8,099 nucleotides of DNA from Thermoplasmata archaeon (lineage in GTDB: Archaea; Thermoplasmatota; Thermoplasmata; Lutacidiplasmatales; UBA184): NCBI GenBank assembly GCA_030042955.1, contig JASHYQ010000314.1:1-8099 (forward strand). Direction: 5' to 3'. The translations under genes and the position numbers were made by a program. Under the pieces are notes generated by a model. That model was not told the origin of the DNA. It did no database searches and worked only from the letters and a program-made list of their open reading frames with translations. Below are positions 5,966 through 8,099 of the stretch, piece by piece; position 1 is the first letter of the stretch; each line of letters begins with the position of its first letter.

Positions 5966-6481
5966 TCACCCCCGTCCTGCTCGGGGTCGAAGCCGGTCGC
6001 GGGGAGGGCTGCCGCGGGGCAGGACCGGGCAGTCGCAGAACGGCTCCGGCTTCCCGCATCGGGGGCAGGTCGGCCGGTCGAGGACGAACCCGAGCGGCCG
6101 GCCGCACGAGCGGCACGGCCGGGTCCTCGTGCAGCGGCGGCATCGCTCCAAGTCGGGAGAGATCATCGAACCGCAGTGCTCGCACTGCACCGCCTCGCGC
6201 GGGTGGTACGGGACCCGGGGGGCCGGCACGGAAGGCCCGAGCGTGATGCGAGGGTTCCGGTCGAACTCGCGGTTCCCGAACGTACCCCCGACCGTGGTGA
6301 CCCGGGGGTCGGTCGAAACGCCGGCGACCAGCAGGACCAGGAGACCCGCCGGTAGGAGAAGGATCCCGAGTTCCTGCTCCACGTCGAACTGCTCGATCCC
6401 GAACGCCCAGATCGGGAACGTGACGAGGGCGATGGAGCCGAGGAACGCCGCGATGCCAACGTACGCGATGGACCGGTGCAT
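5966..6481 (-). CDS. Two-TM membrane protein with two C-terminal zinc ribbons
   Basis: This encodes 171 residues and I do not recognise a named family. The N-terminus has two hydrophobic helices, about residues 5-27 and 38-56, followed by a linker (57-98) and two consecutive four-cysteine zinc ribbons: C100-x2-C103 with C114-x2-C117, and C123-x2-C126 with C139-x2-C142. A further C-D-C (149-151) follows, then an Arg/Pro-rich tail. With a short N-terminus the ribbons probably face the cytoplasm, where they could bind protein or nucleic acid. ATG 6481 is supported by GAGGT at 6486-6490 on this strand; a longer reading back to 6619 would overlap the cyclophilin start and is unlikely, while GTG 6523 is a weaker alternative. 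RNase HI starts 11 bases after its stop, so the two are cotranscribed. Confidence 0.78.
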   Translation of the reverse strand: MHRSIAYVGIAAFLGSIALVTFPIWAFGIEQFDVEQELGILLLPAGLLVLLVAGVSTDPRVTTVGGTFGNREFDRNPRITLGPSVPAPRVPYHPREAVQCEHCGSMISPDLERCRRCTRTRPCRSCGRPLGFVLDRPTCPRCGKPEPFCDCPVLPRGSPPRDRLRPRAGRG

Positions 6482-6535
6482 CGGAACCTCGTCGGCGGGC
6501 GGAGGGCTCGCCCCCCCCAACACAGGAAAGTTCCT

Positions 6536-6543
6536 CCTTAAGG
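6536..6543. promoter_or_regulatory. Palindromic TATA-like element ahead of the zinc-ribbon/RNase HI operon
   Basis: CCTTAAGG is a perfect 8-base palindrome centred about 58 nt upstream of ATG 6481. Used as a TATA box on the minus strand, it would start transcription near 6513 and give a leader of about 30 nt carrying the GAGGT ribosome-binding site. An adjacent GGAA-AG-TTCC inverted repeat (6525-6534) and an eight-C run (6511-6518) lie between it and the gene. It might instead be an operator site. Confidence 0.35.
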
Positions 6544-6570
6544 CCAAATCCCCGAACAGGTCGGGGTGCG

Positions 6571-6579
6571 CATTATACG
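6571..6579 (+). promoter_or_regulatory. TATA box of the cyclophilin gene, leaderless geometry
   Basis: CATTATACG contains TTATA centred at 6575, exactly 26 nt before the ATG at 6601, in otherwise GC-rich DNA. This is the textbook spacing for an archaeal leaderless transcript that begins at the start codon, and no Shine-Dalgarno motif precedes the ATG. Confidence 0.6.
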
Positions 6580-6600
6580 CCCGCGCGTGCTCGTAAGGCC

Positions 6601-7071
6601 ATGGCGAACCCCACCGCAACCCTCCGGACGACCTTCGGGGACGTCCGGATCGAGCTGTACCGCGACCGAGCCCCCAAGACCGTGGAGAACTTCGTCTCCC
6701 TGGCGAAGAAGGGATTCTACTCCGGAGTCAGCTTCCACCGCGTGATCCCGGGATTCATGGTCCAGACCGGCGACCCGAAGGGCGATGGGACCGGGGGTCC
6801 CGGCTACACGATCCGCGACGAGTTCGAGCCGACCCTTCGGCACGACGGGCCCGGGGTGGTCTCGATGGCGAACGCCGGCCCCCACACGGGCGGGAGCCAG
6901 TTCTTCATCACGCTGGCGGCGACGAATTGGCTGGACGGCAAGCACGCGGTCTTCGGACGGGTACGCGCCGGCCAGGACGTGGTCGAGAAGATCGCGGCCG
7001 TGCCGCGCGACGGGAACGACCGACCGAAGAGCCCGGTCCGGATCGTCGAGGTCCAGCTCGCGGGCGTCTAG
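6601..7071 (+). CDS. Cyclophilin-type peptidyl-prolyl cis-trans isomerase
   Basis: This 156-residue protein is a single-domain cytosolic cyclophilin; it speeds cis-trans isomerisation of X-Pro bonds and helps protein folding. The active-site residues of human cyclophilin A are conserved: R47, F52, M53 and Q55 in FHRVIPGFMVQTGDP (45-59), A91-N92 in SMANAGP, Q100-F101 in GSQFF, W110-L111 and H115 in NWLDGKHAVFG. Retention of the tryptophan predicts cyclosporin sensitivity. The short length is typical of prokaryotic cytosolic forms, and there is no signal peptide. ATG 6601 is placed by a TATA box exactly 26 nt upstream. It stands alone: it diverges from the zinc-ribbon/RNase HI operon and converges on the 4-TM gene with a 12-base gap. 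Confidence 0.96.
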   Translation: MANPTATLRTTFGDVRIELYRDRAPKTVENFVSLAKKGFYSGVSFHRVIPGFMVQTGDPKGDGTGGPGYTIRDEFEPTLRHDGPGVVSMANAGPHTGGSQFFITLAATNWLDGKHAVFGRVRAGQDVVEKIAAVPRDGNDRPKSPVRIVEVQLAGV

Positions 7072-7083
7072 GGCCGCCCGTCC

Positions 7084-7572
7084 TTACGGCGGGAAGTCGA
7101 ACGGGAGGCGTTCCCGCTCGGCGCGCAGGTCCTCGATCGTGGTGACGATGCCCGCCGCGACGGCGAGCGTCGGCACCAGCAGCAGGAGCTCGATCAGCTC
7201 GAGGTAGCTGAACGTCAAGGTGAAGTCGGAGTTCGGCAAGGAGAACGTGTACGTCGACGCCGCGAGGATGACCCGAAGGTAGAGGAGCGTCACGACCGCC
7301 GTGGCGACTGCGAGCGGGCCGTAGAGGCGCGTGGGCTTCCCGATGTAGCGCGCGGTTGCGAACGCGCAGATAAGGATCCCGAAGATCGTGACGGTGAGGA
7401 TCGAAAGGGGCGCGGCGATCCCGTGCGCGAGGAGGAAGGCCAGGAGCGCTCCCGGAAGGCCGACTAGGAGGAGGACCATCGGGATCAGGCGGAGGGCGCC
7501 GGCGAGGATCCTCCACCCCAAGCTCGGGATGCGGTAGCCTAGTCCGGTGCTGGTCAAGCCGGCCGCGCTCAC
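7084..7572 (-). CDS. Four-TM integral membrane protein of unknown function
   Basis: This encodes 162 residues with four likely membrane helices near residues 27-50, 53-75, 83-104 and 123-145, a short N-terminal segment and a charged C-terminal tail (EDLRAERERLP, 147-157). No family signature is recognised. The GTG start at 7572 overlaps the TGA of the upstream surface-protein gene by four bases (GTGA), so it is probably translated by coupling; a longer reading to 7653 would overlap that gene by about 80 bases and is not supported. The tight pairing suggests the protein anchors, secretes or works alongside the extracellular protein encoded before it. The loop TYTFSLPNSDFTLTF (107-121) between helices 3 and 4 has an alternating strand-like pattern and probably faces outward. 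Confidence 0.75.
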   Translation of the reverse strand: MSAAGLTSTGLGYRIPSLGWRILAGALRLIPMVLLLVGLPGALLAFLLAHGIAAPLSILTVTIFGILICAFATARYIGKPTRLYGPLAVATAVVTLLYLRVILAASTYTFSLPNSDFTLTFSYLELIELLLLVPTLAVAAGIVTTIEDLRAERERLPFDFPP

Positions 7573-8099
7573 GGGATCGGCTCCGTCGGCAGGTCGACCG
7601 TGAAGGCCGGGGTGACGTACGAGGACTGGACGCTCCCACCCAACGGCGAGCACCCGCTCGACAGCGCGACGGTGGTCATCTGGGAGAACGGACTCCCCGG
7701 AGCAACGTCCAGCGGGAACCCGTCAGCGCCGCAGCGAGTGCCTCCTCGAGAGAGGAGGACGACATTCAGGTCCCCCACGTCGGCCACCGGGGAGTGGTTC
7801 TGGAAGGAGAGGGTGATGGGGACGTAGGTGCCGGTGCCGTTGACCGCCGGAGTGCCGACGGAGACGCTGAGGTCCGCGAACGGGGCGCCCCACGACCGGG
7901 TAGTCGAGATCGCGAGAGAGATTGGGAACAGGTATCCGAACGTCGCATTGGCCCACACCGACACCGGCAGCGACTGGTCCTCGGTGAGCAGCGACGCTCC
8001 AGCCCCGCTTCCATTCACCGGCACGTAGAGGGTCAGGGGTTCGACGACCGAACTCGCGCTCGGCAGTCGGGTCGGTCCGAGCTCGGTCGCCCCCACCGG
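7569..8099 (-). CDS. Secreted/cell-surface beta-rich protein (partial, 5' end outside window)
   Basis: The frame is open from the right edge to the TGA at 7569-7571, showing the last 176 residues. The sequence is poor in Lys and rich in Ser, Thr, Val, Gly and Asn, with alternating strand-like segments (VPITLSFQN, LNVVLLS, FTVDLP), as in extracellular beta-sandwich domains. It has four N-glycosylation sequons (visible residues N29, N51, N87 and N101) and exactly two cysteines (C123 and C140) that could form a disulfide. These traits suit an archaeal surface protein, and a signal peptide or N-terminal anchor would be expected beyond the edge. A GTG at 8094-8096 is unlikely to be the real start, as it would leave no export signal. 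No specific family is recognised. It overlaps the 4-TM gene by four bases, so the two form one operon. Confidence 0.7.
   Translation of the reverse strand, partial: PVGATELGPTRLPSASSVVEPLTLYVPVNGSGAGASLLTEDQSLPVSVWANATFGYLFPISLAISTTRSWGAPFADLSVSVGTPAVNGTGTYVPITLSFQNHSPVADVGDLNVVLLSRGGTRCGADGFPLDVAPGSPFSQMTTVALSSGCSPLGGSVQSSYVTPAFTVDLPTEPIP

Noticed and set aside
5955..6185. N-terminal extension of RNase HI by 77 residues
   Set aside because: It would overlap the upstream zinc-ribbon gene in another frame, and the extension is Arg/Pro-rich with no RNase H features. ATG 5954 fits the domain and operon spacing.
6511..6518. Run of eight C as a possible phase-variable tract
   Set aside because: With the start at ATG 6481 it lies in the untranslated leader or intergenic DNA, and a run of this length is not surprising in GC-rich sequence.
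1..8099. tRNA, rRNA, CRISPR array, insertion sequence, phage or defence genes
   Set aside because: I found no repeated spacer pattern, transposase motif, terminal inverted repeats or tRNA-like cloverleaf on either strand.

Overview
The window reads as ordinary, densely packed chromosome from a GC-rich archaeon. GC is roughly two thirds by eye and third codon positions are strongly G/C. The archaeal reading rests on three things. Several start codons sit about 26-35 nt downstream of an isolated AT-rich, TATA-like island in otherwise GC-rich DNA, some of them with no Shine-Dalgarno motif, as expected for leaderless or short-leader transcripts. The RNase HI looks like the archaeal short form without a basic protrusion. 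Small zinc-ribbon proteins are frequent. A high-GC Thermoplasmatota-type lineage would fit, but that placement is inference, and no ribosomal or other marker gene is present.

Layout from left to right: the C-terminal tail of an unidentified gene (about 2-112, +). An ABC exporter pair, ATPase (172-987, +) and 12-13-TM permease (995-2602, +). A small PH/GRAM-like plus zinc-ribbon protein (2609-3100, -). A complete M2-family zinc dipeptidyl carboxypeptidase related to angiotensin-converting enzyme (3165-4907, -). A divergent promoter region. Two small overlapping genes of unknown function (5054-5203 and 5200-5415, +). RNase HI (5412-5954, -), preceded in the same operon by a two-TM protein with two zinc ribbons (5966-6481, -). 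A second divergent promoter region. A cyclophilin-type prolyl isomerase (6601-7071, +). Finally a 4-TM protein (7084-7572, -), translationally coupled to the end of a secreted or surface beta-rich protein (7569-8099, -) that runs off the right edge.

The two ABC genes form one transporter. The M2 peptidase has every recognisable ACE catalytic residue but no signal peptide, so it probably trims C-terminal dipeptides from peptides in the cytoplasm. RNase HI and its zinc-ribbon neighbour are cotranscribed. The surface protein and 4-TM protein look like an extracellular/membrane pair. Genes are very tightly packed: two GTGA start/stop overlaps, one convergent pair whose stop codons overlap, and convergent gaps of 6 and 12 nt. 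The longest stretch without a gene is about 146 bases. I see no tRNA, rRNA, CRISPR array, insertion sequence or phage gene, and no clear defence or novel multi-gene system. The M2 peptidase, the small-gene pair and the two zinc-ribbon proteins most deserve a second look.
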